A model generated the notes under the pieces. The model searched no databases. It saw only the letters and a program-made list of their open reading frames with translations, and was not told the origin of the DNA. From Streptomyces mangrovi (GTDB lineage Bacteria > Actinomycetota > Actinomycetes > Streptomycetales > Streptomycetaceae), in assembly GCF_900114215.1 (NCBI RefSeq), contig NZ_FOSG01000030.1, positions 1 to 53,742 on the forward strand: a stretch of 53,742 nt of DNA. The letters run 5' to 3'. The position numbers were made by a program, and so were the translations under genes. Positions 42,491 through 51,100 of the stretch are shown one piece after another. The first letter of the stretch is position 1. Every line of letters begins with the position of its first letter.

Positions 42491-44377
42491 TCAGCCCAGG
42501 CGCTCGACCAGGGCGTGGTACTCGTCCCACATCTCCTTCGGGGTGTGGTCGCCGAAGGTGTTCAGGTGCTCGGGAATGAGGGCGGCCTCCTCGCGCCAGA
42601 CCTTCTCGTCCACCTTCAGCAGGAACTCCAGGTCCGCCTCGGGCAGCGCCAGGCCGTCGGTGTCCAGGGCGCCCTTGGCCGGGACGATGCCGATGGGCGT
42701 CTCGGTGCCCTCCGCCTCGCCGTTCAGACGGCCGACGATCCACTTGAGCACCCGGCTGTTCTCGCCGAAGCCCGGCCACACGAACCGGCCGCCGTCATCC
42801 TTGCGGAACCAGTTCACGTAGTAGATCCTCGGCAGCTTCGCCGGGTCCGCCTTGGCGCCGACCTCCAGCCAGTGGCCCATGTAGTCGCCCATGTTGTAGC
42901 CGCAGAACGGCAGCATGGCGAACGGGTCGCGGCGCAGCTCGCCGACCTTGCCCTCGGCCGCGGCGGTCTTCTCCGAGGCCACGTTGGCGCCCAGGAAGAC
43001 GCCGTGCTGCCAGTCGAAGGACTCCGTCACCAGCGGCACCGCGCTGGCGCGGCGCCCGCCGAAGAGGATCGCCGAGATCGGCACGCCCCTGGGGTCCTCC
43101 CACTCCGGCGCGATGATCGGGCACTGGGAGGCGGGCACGGTGAAGCGGGCGTTGGGGTGCGCGGCCGGGGTGCCGGAGGAGGGCGTCCAGTCGTCGCCCC
43201 GCCAGTCGGTCAGACGGGCCGGGGGCTCCTCGGTCATGCCCTCCCACCACACGTCGCCGTCGTCGGTGAGCGCGACGTTGGTGAAGATCGCGTTGCCCCA
43301 CAGGGTCTTCATCGCGTTGGCGTTGGTGTGCTCGCCGGTGCCGGGCGCCACGCCGAAGAAGCCGGCCTCGGGGTTGATCGCGTAGAGGCGGCCGTCCTCG
43401 CCGAAGCGCATCCAGGCGATGTCGTCGCCGATCGTCTCGACCGTCCAGCCCGGGATCGTCGGCTCCAGCATCGCCAGGTTGGTCTTGCCGCAGGCGCTGG
43501 GGAAGGCGGCGGCGACGTACTTCGACTCGCCAGCCCGTCGCCCACCACCACCCTTGGACGAGGACCTTCGGTCCGCCCCCTCGTCGGGCGGGGTGAGCTT
43601 GAGGATCAGCATGTGCTCGGCGAGCCAGCCCTCGTCGCGCGCCATCACCGAGGCGATGCGCAGCGCGTAGCACTTCTTGCCCAGCAGCGCGTTGCCGCCG
43701 TAGCCCGAGCCGTAGGACCAGATCTCACGGGTCTCGGGGAAGTGGGAGATGTACTTGGTGGAGTTGCACGGCCAGGGGACGTCCTCCTGGCCCGGCTCGA
43801 GCGGGGCTCCGACGGTGTGGACCGCCCTGACGAACGTCCCGTCCTCGCCCAGTTCCTCCAGGACGGCGCTGCCCATGCGGGTCATCGTCCGCATGGAGAC
43901 GGCCACGTACGCGGAGTCGGTGATCTCCACTCCCAGCGCGGAGAGCGGGGAGCCCAGCGGGCCCATGCAGAAGGGGACGACGTACATCGTCCGGCCGCGC
44001 ATCGAGCCGCGGAAGACGCCGCCCTCGCCACCGGACCCGGTGAAGACCTCGCGCATCCTCGCGGGGTCCATCCAGTGGTTGGTGGGGCCCGCGTCCTCCT
44101 CCTTCTCGGAGCAGATGAAGGTGCGGTCCTCCACGCGCGCCACGTCGGAGGGGTCGGAGGCGGCGTAGTACGAGTTGGGGCGCTTGACCGGGTCGAGTTC
44201 GGTGAAGGTGCCCTTGGCGACCAGCTCCTCGCAGAGCCTGTCGTACTCCGCCTCCGAGCCGTCGCACCAGACGACGCGGTCGGGCCGGGTGAGGGCCGCG
44301 ATCTCGTCGACCCAGGCGGCCAGTTCCTGGTGACGAGTGGGGATGGTGTTGCCGGGAGCCGCAGTACTGCGCGCCAC
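42491..44377 (-). CDS. pckG: Phosphoenolpyruvate carboxykinase (GTP) with an atypical insertion before the P-loop
   Basis: A 628-aa enzyme converting oxaloacetate and GTP to PEP. Key parts: the substrate loop FRGSMRGRTMYVVPF, Mn-binding GYGGNALLGKKC, the P-loop AFPSACGKTN, then GDDIAWM and FLGANVASE. Odd: about 17 extra residues (GADRRSSSKGGGGRRAG) lie between LTPPDE and ESKYVAAAF, where homologues I recall have only a few; their codons (AGG, CGA, GGT, GCT) differ from the rest of the gene. Without them the length is the usual 611. Start GTG 44377 has GGAG 7 nt upstream; a longer frame to 44437 exists. Confidence 0.93.
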   Translation of the reverse strand: MARSTAAPGNTIPTRHQELAAWVDEIAALTRPDRVVWCDGSEAEYDRLCEELVAKGTFTELDPVKRPNSYYAASDPSDVARVEDRTFICSEKEEDAGPTNHWMDPARMREVFTGSGGEGGVFRGSMRGRTMYVVPFCMGPLGSPLSALGVEITDSAYVAVSMRTMTRMGSAVLEELGEDGTFVRAVHTVGAPLEPGQEDVPWPCNSTKYISHFPETREIWSYGSGYGGNALLGKKCYALRIASVMARDEGWLAEHMLILKLTPPDEGADRRSSSKGGGGRRAGESKYVAAAFPSACGKTNLAMLEPTIPGWTVETIGDDIAWMRFGEDGRLYAINPEAGFFGVAPGTGEHTNANAMKTLWGNAIFTNVALTDDGDVWWEGMTEEPPARLTDWRGDDWTPSSGTPAAHPNARFTVPASQCPIIAPEWEDPRGVPISAILFGGRRASAVPLVTESFDWQHGVFLGANVASEKTAAAEGKVGELRRDPFAMLPFCGYNMGDYMGHWLEVGAKADPAKLPRIYYVNWFRKDDGGRFVWPGFGENSRVLKWIVGRLNGEAEGTETPIGIVPAKGALDTDGLALPEADLEFLLKVDEKVWREEAALIPEHLNTFGDHTPKEMWDEYHALVERLG

Positions 44378-44583
44378 AATCGCTCCAGATGTCGAGGGTT
44401 TCGTGCCGGATACCGCACGTGTATCCGTTTTGTTCATCCGTACTTCAGACTCGGCCCCGTGGGGGCTGCGACCCGGATGCTGCGGCGTTGCTCATCCGGT
44501 GCCGACCACGCTCATTTGATACTCCGCCTTCGGAGCGATTCTGTCCAGACGGCCGTGTGGTGAGCATGGCCACGCGGCGGTGA

Positions 44584-44603
44584 TACCTACGGTCACGTAG
44601 GTA
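44584..44603. promoter_or_regulatory. 20-bp dyad operator TACCTACG-N4-CGTAGGTA at the trhA promoter
   Basis: Perfect 8-bp arms overlap the presumed -10 TACGAT (44602-44607), which ends 7 nt before ATG 44615. This is the usual form of a TetR-family operator; no TetR gene is adjacent. Confidence 0.7.
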
Positions 44604-44614
44604 CGATGAGACGT

Positions 44615-45358
44615 ATGACCGCCGCAGTGCCCGAATCCCCCAGGACTCTGCCCGCCGACGACCGCGAGGACCGTGACGGCCGTGGGGACCGCGAGGACCA
44701 TGGGGCCGACAGGTCCGCCCACCCCGTCAAGCCCCGCCTGCGGGGCTGGCTGCACGCCGGGATGTTCCCGGCCGTGCTGGTCTCGGGAATCTTCCTGACC
44801 GCCCTGGCGCAGACCCCGCGCGGTCGCCTGGCCTGCGCGGTCTACACACTGACCGCCTGTCTGCTGTTCGGCGTCAGCGCCCTGTACCACCGAGGGAACT
44901 GGGGGCCGCGCGCCAACGCGGTGCTCCGCCGCCTCGACCACGCGAACATCTTCCTGATCATCGCGGGCACCTACACGCCCCTGACGATCCTGCTCGTCCC
45001 CGGAGGCCGCGGCCAGTTGCTGCTGTGGGGCATCTGGGCCGCCGCCGTCGCCGGCATCGCCTTCCGCGTCTTCTGGGTCGGCGCGCCGCGCTGGCTCTAC
45101 ACCCCCTGCTACATCGCGATGGGCTGGGCCGCGGTGTTCTTCCTGCCCGACTTCCTGCGCGCGGGCGGCGTCGCCGTCCTGGTGTGCGTGGTCGTCGGCG
45201 GCCTCCTCTACAGCGTGGGCGGCCTCGTCTACGGCATCAAGCGGCCGAACCCCTCACCGCGCTGGTTCGGCTTCCACGAGGTCTTCCACTCCCTCACCCT
45301 GGCCGCCTTCGCCGTCCACTACGTGGGGATCTCCCTGGTGGCCTACAACGCCACCTGA
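44615..45358 (+). CDS. trhA: TrhA / hemolysin III family membrane protein (PAQR-type)
   Basis: A 247-aa integral membrane protein with seven predicted helices after an acidic N-terminal tail (to about residue 40). PAQR/hemolysin III motifs are clear: FGVSALYHR, RRLDHANIFLIIAGTYTP and FHEVFHSLTLAAFAVHYV, which give the Ser/His zinc-binding set. TrhA in E. coli is linked to membrane energetics and fluidity; older names call it hemolysin. The ATG 44615 is chosen since TACGAT ends 7 nt before; an ATG three codons earlier overlaps that hexamer. Confidence 0.92.
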   Translation: MTAAVPESPRTLPADDREDRDGRGDREDHGADRSAHPVKPRLRGWLHAGMFPAVLVSGIFLTALAQTPRGRLACAVYTLTACLLFGVSALYHRGNWGPRANAVLRRLDHANIFLIIAGTYTPLTILLVPGGRGQLLLWGIWAAAVAGIAFRVFWVGAPRWLYTPCYIAMGWAAVFFLPDFLRAGGVAVLVCVVVGGLLYSVGGLVYGIKRPNPSPRWFGFHEVFHSLTLAAFAVHYVGISLVAYNAT

Positions 45359-45375
45359 CGCGCGGCCCCGTACCC

Positions 45376-45413
45376 GGCCCCTGACCTCCGGCCCCGGCCG
45401 GAGGTCAGGGGCC
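45376..45413. terminator. Terminator overlapping the 3' end of the deacylase gene
   Basis: A perfect 16-bp stem (45376-45391 with 45398-45413) between convergent trhA and deacylase genes; it contains the deacylase stop codon. Confidence 0.85.
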
Positions 45414-47003
45414 GCGCCGCACCGAGCGGCCGGCGAGCACACCGGTGCGGCGGCCGTCCTCGACGGCGAACCGGCCGCCGACCAGCACATGCGGAATACC
45501 CGGCGGCGGGGTGCGCGGCGCCTCGAACGTCGCCCCCGCCGCCACCGTCTCCGGGTCGAACAGCACCAGATCGGCGTGGTACCCCTCGCGCACCAGCCCC
45601 CGGTCCGGCAGCCGCAGCCGGGCGGCCGGCCGCCCGGTCAGATGCGCCACGCACTCCTCCAGCGACAGCACGCCCAGCTCGCGCACATAGCGGCCCAGGT
45701 AGTGCGGGAAGGTGCCCCACGCCCGCGGATGGGGCCGGCCGCCGACGAGGATGCCGTCGCTACCGCCGGTGTGGGCCCGGTGCCGCATGATCGCCCGGAC
45801 GTTCTCCTCGTGCCCGACGTGCTGGAGGACGGTGGTGCCCAGCCGGTCCTGAAGCAGCAGCCGCCGCGCCACCGCGAACGGTTCCTCGCCGCGCCCGGCC
45901 GCCGACCGCGCGACCGTGCGGCCCACGTATCCGGCCAGGGCGGCATCCGTCACCCCGGAGACCTCCACGGTGTCCCAGTCCACCGGCACCCCGTGGCAGC
46001 CGTCCGAGCCCTCGGTCTCCATGGCGTACCGGATCCGGGCGCAGACGGCCGGGTCCCGCAGCCGGGCCAGGGTCGCCCCGGGACCGCCCTCGGCCGCCCA
46101 GCTCGGCAGCAGCGCGGCCAGGGTGGTGCAGCCGGGCAGGTAGGGATAGCTGTCCAGCGTCAGGTCCACGCCCTCGTCCAGGGCCGCGTCCAGCAGGGCC
46201 AGCAGCTCGGGGGCGCGGCCGGCGTTGACGGAGAAGTTCACGGTGGCGTGCGCCAGGTGCAGGGCGCATCCCGAGGCGCGGGCGACCTCGATCATCTGCG
46301 CGTACGCCGCCAGCGCGCCGGCGCCGTAGGAGCGGTGGTGGGGGCAGTGGTAGCCGCCGTAGGACGCCACCACCCGGCACAGCTCGGTCAGCTCGGAGTC
46401 CGGAGCGTACATCCCCGGGGTGTAGGTCAGGCCGGACGACATCCCCACCGCGCCCTGTTCCAGGCCCTCGGCCACCAGGCGCCGCATCCTGCCCAGCTCC
46501 CCGTCCGTGGCGGGCCGGTCCTCCCAGCCGACCACCATCGCCCGCACCGTGCCGTGGGGGACGAGATAGGCGGCGTTGACGGCGGTGCCGCGGTCGAGCC
46601 GGTCCAGGTACTCCCCGACGGTCCGCCAGTCGAACTCCACGTCCGAGCCGTCCCCGTTCCAGCCGGTGATCGCCTGCCGCACCCGCGCCAGTGTGCGGTC
46701 GTCCACCGGCGCGTACGACAGGCCGTCCTGCCCGAGCACCTCCAGCGTCACGCCCTGGGCCACCTTGGCGACATGGGCGGGATCGCGCAGCAGTGCCAGA
46801 TCGCTGTGGGCGTGCATGTCGATGAAACCGGGCGCGAGGACGAGGCCGTCCGCCTCCAGCACACGCCGTGCGCCGGGGCGCGGCCCGGGGTCCCCCTCGC
46901 GGTGGATCACGGCGATCCGGCCGCCGTCGACGCCGACGTCGGCCCGGCGGGCGGGGGTTGGGGTGCCGTCGGCGACGCGCGCGCCGCGCAGGACGAGTTC
47001 CAC
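45405..47003 (-). CDS. N-acyl-D-amino-acid deacylase (D-aminoacylase, amidohydrolase family)
   Basis: A 532-aa zinc-dependent amidohydrolase that removes an acyl group from N-acyl-D-amino acids or similar amides. Signatures: PGFIDMHAHSDLALL (first metal ligands), GMSSGLTYTPGMYAPDSEL, the His in HLAHATVN and HVGHEENVRAI, and GILVGGRPHPRAWGTFPHYLG. Odd: where classical D-aminoacylases have the Cys ligand (GNCG), this has GQDG, so an Asp may replace Cys. GTG start with CGGAG upstream. It is 70 bp downstream of the DSD-like gene, forming a two-gene unit. The D configuration at the acylated carbon would also fit N-acetyl-D-glucosaminate. Confidence 0.88.
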   Translation of the reverse strand: MELVLRGARVADGTPTPARRADVGVDGGRIAVIHREGDPGPRPGARRVLEADGLVLAPGFIDMHAHSDLALLRDPAHVAKVAQGVTLEVLGQDGLSYAPVDDRTLARVRQAITGWNGDGSDVEFDWRTVGEYLDRLDRGTAVNAAYLVPHGTVRAMVVGWEDRPATDGELGRMRRLVAEGLEQGAVGMSSGLTYTPGMYAPDSELTELCRVVASYGGYHCPHHRSYGAGALAAYAQMIEVARASGCALHLAHATVNFSVNAGRAPELLALLDAALDEGVDLTLDSYPYLPGCTTLAALLPSWAAEGGPGATLARLRDPAVCARIRYAMETEGSDGCHGVPVDWDTVEVSGVTDAALAGYVGRTVARSAAGRGEEPFAVARRLLLQDRLGTTVLQHVGHEENVRAIMRHRAHTGGSDGILVGGRPHPRAWGTFPHYLGRYVRELGVLSLEECVAHLTGRPAARLRLPDRGLVREGYHADLVLFDPETVAAGATFEAPRTPPPGIPHVLVGGRFAVEDGRRTGVLAGRSVRRGP

Positions 47004-47072
47004 GGCGGACTCCGGTTCTCGGGCTCGGGGGCGGGGACGGGGACGGTGCGGGGGAGTGGGGTGGGAGGGGGA

Positions 47073-48449
47073 TCAGAAGAACGTGCGGACGAAGTCGGTG
47101 ACGGTGCCGTCGGCCTCGGCGACCGGGATGAGCTGCCACCGGTCGAAGACCGTGCACGGATGCGACAGGCCCAGCGCCACCCAGTCGCCCACCTCCAGCT
47201 CCGCGCCCGGCGCGAGGCGTACGAACGCGTGCTGGTCGGCCAGCTTCACCACCTCCATCCCGTCCGCGGCCCGCTCCGCGCCGCCGGCGGCGCGGACGGC
47301 CACCGGCTGGGGCAGGCCCAGGTCGTAGGAGGCGTCGCGCTTGCCCGCGTTGAGGAACGCCAGATGCGGCTCGGGCCGGGAGATCACCTGCGCCCACAGC
47401 CGGAACGCCGGCAGCAGCGAGCCCTGCCCGGGAACGCGGTTGAACGGGGTCACGCGGTGGTAGTGACCGTCGTCGTGCGAGACGTACGCGCCCGAGCGCA
47501 GCAGCTTCAGCACCGGGCGCGACAGCTTCGGCAGCCGCCCGAGGACCTCGGCCACCACGTCGAACCAGGCGCTGCCGCCCGCGCTCACCACGATCTCCTC
47601 CTTCGGCCCCAGGGCGGCGAAGCGGCCCGCCGCGTCCAGGGCGGCGGCCAGCGCGACCAGCTCCTCCAGCCAGGCCCTCACCCGCGCGGCGTCGGCGTCC
47701 GGCACCTCGCCCTCGTAACCGGCGACACCGACCAGCCGCAGCGAGGCCGCGTCCGTCACCGCCCGCGCCACCCGGGCCGCCTCGTCGGCGGTGCGCACAC
47801 CGGTACGGCCGCCGGGCACGCCGAGCTCGACGACGACGTCCAGGGGACGCGGGACGGGGGAGGCGTCGCGGGCCGGGGCCGGGGCGGCGGCCAGGGCGGC
47901 GTCCATCAGCTCCACGCCGCGCACCGAGTCCACGTAGCAGACGATCACCGCCTCCGGGTCCGCCGCCAGCTCCGCGGCGATCCAGCGCAGCGCGGCGGCG
48001 TCCACCACCTCGTTGGCCAGGAAGACCCGCCGCACCCCGAAGGCCCGGCACACGCGCACCTGGGAGGGCACCGCCGCCGTGATGCCCCAGGCGCCGTGGT
48101 CGAGCTGGCGCCGGAACAGCCGCGGGGACATCGAGGTCTTGCCGTGCGGGGCGAAGGCGAGGCCGTGCCGGGTGGCGAAGGCGCCCAGCTGCCGCAGATT
48201 GTGCTCCAGCGCCCCGGCGGCCAGCGTCAGCACCGGGGTGGTGAAGCCGCCGGTGAACAGCGGGCGCCGCTGGGCCGCCAGCTCGCCCACGGTCAGTCCG
48301 GCCGCGTCCGGGGGCAGTCCCTTGAAGCGGTGGTCGACGACCTCGTCGGCGAGACGGGCGACCGGGTCGGCGGGCCCGGGTCCGCCGGTGTGCCGGGGGC
48401 GTGCGGCGTGATCGGGGCGTTCGGCGTGCTCGGGGTGCTCGTCGGTCAT
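47073..48449 (-). CDS. D-serine dehydratase / D-threonine aldolase-type PLP enzyme (amino-acid deaminase)
   Basis: A 458-aa fold-III (alanine-racemase-type barrel) PLP enzyme. PLP lysine is K104 in FAPHGKTSMSPRL. The C-terminal beta domain carries the metal-binding pattern LSHPCTVFDRW, with His and Cys as in zinc-dependent eukaryotic D-serine dehydratase. Reaction: ammonia release from a D-2-amino-3-hydroxy acid. D-serine, D-threonine or D-glucosaminate are possible; Pseudomonas D-glucosaminate dehydratase belongs, as I recall, to this family. ATG 48449 has CGGAG upstream. It is divergent from the kinase gene with the IclR-type sites between. Confidence 0.87.
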   Translation of the reverse strand: MTDEHPEHAERPDHAARPRHTGGPGPADPVARLADEVVDHRFKGLPPDAAGLTVGELAAQRRPLFTGGFTTPVLTLAAGALEHNLRQLGAFATRHGLAFAPHGKTSMSPRLFRRQLDHGAWGITAAVPSQVRVCRAFGVRRVFLANEVVDAAALRWIAAELAADPEAVIVCYVDSVRGVELMDAALAAAPAPARDASPVPRPLDVVVELGVPGGRTGVRTADEAARVARAVTDAASLRLVGVAGYEGEVPDADAARVRAWLEELVALAAALDAAGRFAALGPKEEIVVSAGGSAWFDVVAEVLGRLPKLSRPVLKLLRSGAYVSHDDGHYHRVTPFNRVPGQGSLLPAFRLWAQVISRPEPHLAFLNAGKRDASYDLGLPQPVAVRAAGGAERAADGMEVVKLADQHAFVRLAPGAELEVGDWVALGLSHPCTVFDRWQLIPVAEADGTVTDFVRTFF

Positions 48450-48599
48450 GGTGAACTCCGGACTCCGGGACGGGCCCCGGGAGAGTAATTGCGATATGTG
48501 CAACGCTTATTGCGCATAGTGCTCGTTGCTGTCTAGCATCCCCGCGAACGCCCGGTCAACGGATGGCCGGGACGGAGGCGGAGGAGGGGAGGGACGACC
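48450..48599. promoter_or_regulatory. Divergent control region with two IclR-type sites (48488-48525)
   Basis: Two near-identical 17-bp boxes, ATTGCGATATGTGCAAC at 48488 and ATTGCGCATAGTGCTCG at 48509, start exactly 21 bp apart, two helical turns. The first contains the dyad TTGC-N7-GCAA. The IclR gene 1.2 kb downstream is the likely binder. Both divergent units would be regulated from here. GGGAGGG is the ribosome site of the kinase. Confidence 0.6.
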
Positions 48600-49709
48600 G
48601 TGACAGTGCCTCCCGTGCCCCCTGCGACTCCTGCGACTCCTGCGGCTCCTGCCTCCCCCGCGCCCTCCGCACCCGCCGCGGACCGCGGCCCCCGCGCCGG
48701 GGCCCCCTTCGACGTGGTCTGCCTGGGGGAGACCATGGCGGCCTTCCGGCCCGCCGGCCCCGGCCGGCTCGCCGACTCCCCGCTCTTCGTCCGCGGCGTC
48801 GGCGGCGCCGAGTCCAACACCGCCTGCCTGCTCGCCCGCACCGGGCACCGGGTCCGCTGGATCGGGCGCGTGGGCACGGACGGCTTCGGCGACCACGTAC
48901 TGGCCGAGATCGCCGCCCACGGCGTGGACGTCTCCGCGGTGCGCCGCGACCCCGACCGCCCCACCGGCGTCTACTTCCGCACCGGTGGCGAGCGCTCCAC
49001 CACCGGCGAGCGGCCCGCCGACCCGGCCCTGGCCGAGGTGCTCTACCACCGCGCCGGATCGGCCGCCTCGGCGATGTCCCCGGCCACCGTCGACCGCGCC
49101 GCCGCCGAATCCGGCCGGGTCCTCCACCTCAGCGGCATCACGGCGGCCCTGTCCGACGGCTGCCGGGCGCTGCTGTACGAGCTGACCGCGCCCCGGCCCG
49201 GACGGCCGCTGCTGTCCTTCGACGTCAACTACCGGGTGGGGCTGTGGAAGGGCCGGGATCCGGCCGTCCTGCTCGATCTCGCGCGCCGCTGCGACCTGGT
49301 CTTCACCGGCGCGGACGAGGCGCGGGCGGTCTGGGGAGCGGCGGACCCGGCCGCCCTGCGCGAGCTGCTGCCGGAGCCGTCCGTGCTCGTCGTCAAGGAC
49401 GGCGGCCGGGGCGCGACGGCCCACACCGCGGCGGGCACCTGGCAGGCGCCCGCCCTGTCCGTGGAGACGGCCGACCCCGTCGGCGCCGGAGACGCCTTCG
49501 CCGCCGGATTCCTCTCCGCCACCCTGCGCGGACTGCCCCCGCGGGCGCGGCTGCGGCACGGCCATCTGGCCGCCGCCGCCGCGCTCACCTGCCCGGGCGA
49601 CCTCGCCGAGCCGCCCGGCCGGGCCCTGGCCGACCGGCTGGCCGCGCTCGACGACGAAGCCTGGGGCAGACTGCGGCTCACCCCCGGCTGGACCACACGG
49701 AAGGCGTGA
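48600..49709 (+). CDS. PfkB-family sugar kinase, 2-keto-3-deoxygluconate kinase-like
   Basis: A 369-aa ribokinase-fold kinase. N-terminal Pro/Ala-rich lead of about 35 residues, then VVCLGETMAAFRP, the sugar-binding GGAESNTACLLARTG and IGRVGTDGFG, and the C-terminal catalytic DPVGAGDAFAAGFL with base D298. VLYHRAGSAASAMSP and RVLHLSGITAALS closely resemble KDG kinases as I remember them, which favours 2-keto-3-deoxy-D-gluconate as substrate. First gene of the unit kinase-iclR-ridA-transporter; only 5 bp separates it from iclR. Confidence 0.87.
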   Translation: MTVPPVPPATPATPAAPASPAPSAPAADRGPRAGAPFDVVCLGETMAAFRPAGPGRLADSPLFVRGVGGAESNTACLLARTGHRVRWIGRVGTDGFGDHVLAEIAAHGVDVSAVRRDPDRPTGVYFRTGGERSTTGERPADPALAEVLYHRAGSAASAMSPATVDRAAAESGRVLHLSGITAALSDGCRALLYELTAPRPGRPLLSFDVNYRVGLWKGRDPAVLLDLARRCDLVFTGADEARAVWGAADPAALRELLPEPSVLVVKDGGRGATAHTAAGTWQAPALSVETADPVGAGDAFAAGFLSATLRGLPPRARLRHGHLAAAAALTCPGDLAEPPGRALADRLAALDDEAWGRLRLTPGWTTRKA

Positions 49710-49714
49710 GACAG

Positions 49715-50467
49715 ATGAGCCAGACCGTCGACCGGGCGCTGAGCATCCTCCCCCTGCTCGCGCGCGGACCGGCAGGCCTCGAACAGGTCGCCCGGCACCT
49801 GGACGTCCACAAGTCCACCGCCCTGCGGCTGCTGCGCACCCTGCACGAGCACGGCATGGTCCACCGCCAGGCCGACCAGCGCTACCGCCTGGGGGCGCGG
49901 CTGATCGCGCTGGCCCAGGAGGCCGTGGAGAACATCGACGTGCGCGCCGTCGCCCACCCGTACCTGGCCGAGCTGAACGAGGCGTGCGGCCACACCGTCC
50001 ACCTGGCGGTGCGGCAGGAGGACGAGGTCCTCTACATCGACAAGGTCGAGAGCCGCTACCCGGTGCGGATGTACTCGCGCATCGGCAGACCGGTGGCGGT
50101 CACCGTCGCCGCGGTCGCCAAGGTCATCCTCGCCGACCTGCCCGAGGCCGAACGGCGCGCGCTCGCCGAACGCCTGGACTACCCCCGCCACACCCCCCGC
50201 TCCACACCCGGACCGGACGCCTTCCTGAAGGAACTGGCCCGGGTGCGCGAGCAGGGCTGGGCCACCGACCTCGGCGGCCACGAGGAGACGGTCAACTGCG
50301 TCGCCGCCCCCGTGCGCGGCGCGGACGGCCGGGTCGCGGCCGCGCTGTCGGTCTCCGCGCCCGCCGCCGTCGCGGGCTCGGACGAGCTCATGCGGCTGCT
50401 GCCCCTGGTGCGGCGTACGGCGGACGCCGTCAGCGCCGAGTACTCGGGCAGGCCGCCCGCCTCCTGA
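49715..50467 (+). CDS. IclR-family transcriptional regulator
   Basis: A 250-aa regulator: N-terminal winged helix (VDRALSILPLLARGPAGLEQ, HKSTALRLLRTLHEHGMV) and a GAF-like effector domain (VRAVAHPYLAELNEACGHTV, EDEVLYIDKVE, and WATDLGGHEETVNCVAAPV with the ligand-pocket Cys). Within the catabolic unit, so it probably controls the shared divergent promoters in response to a pathway acid such as KDG. Confidence 0.93.
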   Translation: MSQTVDRALSILPLLARGPAGLEQVARHLDVHKSTALRLLRTLHEHGMVHRQADQRYRLGARLIALAQEAVENIDVRAVAHPYLAELNEACGHTVHLAVRQEDEVLYIDKVESRYPVRMYSRIGRPVAVTVAAVAKVILADLPEAERRALAERLDYPRHTPRSTPGPDAFLKELARVREQGWATDLGGHEETVNCVAAPVRGADGRVAAALSVSAPAAVAGSDELMRLLPLVRRTADAVSAEYSGRPPAS

Positions 50468-50522
50468 GCCCCGCGGAACCCCGCGGAACCCCGTGAAGCC
50501 AGCCCCATCCGGAAGGAAGACC

Positions 50523-50969
50523 GTGAGCGACACCCCCGCGAAGACCCCCGCCGAGACCCCCGCCAAGACCGCGTTCACCCCGCCGTCCCACACCGCCCCG
50601 CCCGCCCGCTTCTCGCACGGCGTACGCAAGGGCAACATCCTCCAAGTGGCCGGACAGGTCGGCTTCCTGCCCGCCGTCCCCGGGCAGCCGCCCACCCCGG
50701 CGGGGCCGGGCCTGCGCGAGCAGACCCTCCGGACCCTCGCCAACGTGGAGGCGGTCCTGAAAGAGGGCGGCGCGAGTTGGGAGGATGTGGTGATGGTCCG
50801 CGTCTACCTCACCGACACCGGCCACTTCGCCGAGTTCAACGAGATCTACGACGAGTACCTCGCCGGCACGGCGGGCCTCACCGGCCCCCCGGCGGCGCGG
50901 ACGACCGTCTACGTCGGCCTGCCCGCCGGGCTGCTGGTCGAGATCGACGCCATGGCCGTCCTGGACTGA
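50523..50969 (+). CDS. RidA-family enamine/imine deaminase
   Basis: A 148-aa RidA/YjgF-type protein: GNILQVAGQVGFLP, NVEAVLKEGGASWEDVVMVR, FNEIYDEYL and PPARTTVYVGLPAGLLVEID, with the carboxylate-binding Arg in ARTTV. RidA hydrolyses the enamine or imine released by PLP dehydratases. In this operon it fits the DSD-like enzyme. The first 25 residues are Thr/Pro/Lys-rich and variable. GGAAGGAAG precedes the GTG. Confidence 0.92.
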   Translation: MSDTPAKTPAETPAKTAFTPPSHTAPPARFSHGVRKGNILQVAGQVGFLPAVPGQPPTPAGPGLREQTLRTLANVEAVLKEGGASWEDVVMVRVYLTDTGHFAEFNEIYDEYLAGTAGLTGPPAARTTVYVGLPAGLLVEIDAMAVLD

Positions 50970-51100
50970 CGCCCGGGTGACGCCGGGGGCTCGTCCGTGC
51001 GCCCGTGCGCCCGCGCGTGCCGGTACGCCCTCTTGTGCGGTCCGGCGGTGCGCTGTTGTATGCGCCACGCCGGTTGCGGGGACGAGAGCGGAGGGCGCAC

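Noticed and set aside
44378..44437. Longer PEPCK from ATG 44437
   Set aside because: GTG 44377 has GGAG at good spacing and gives the usual length once the insertion is discounted.
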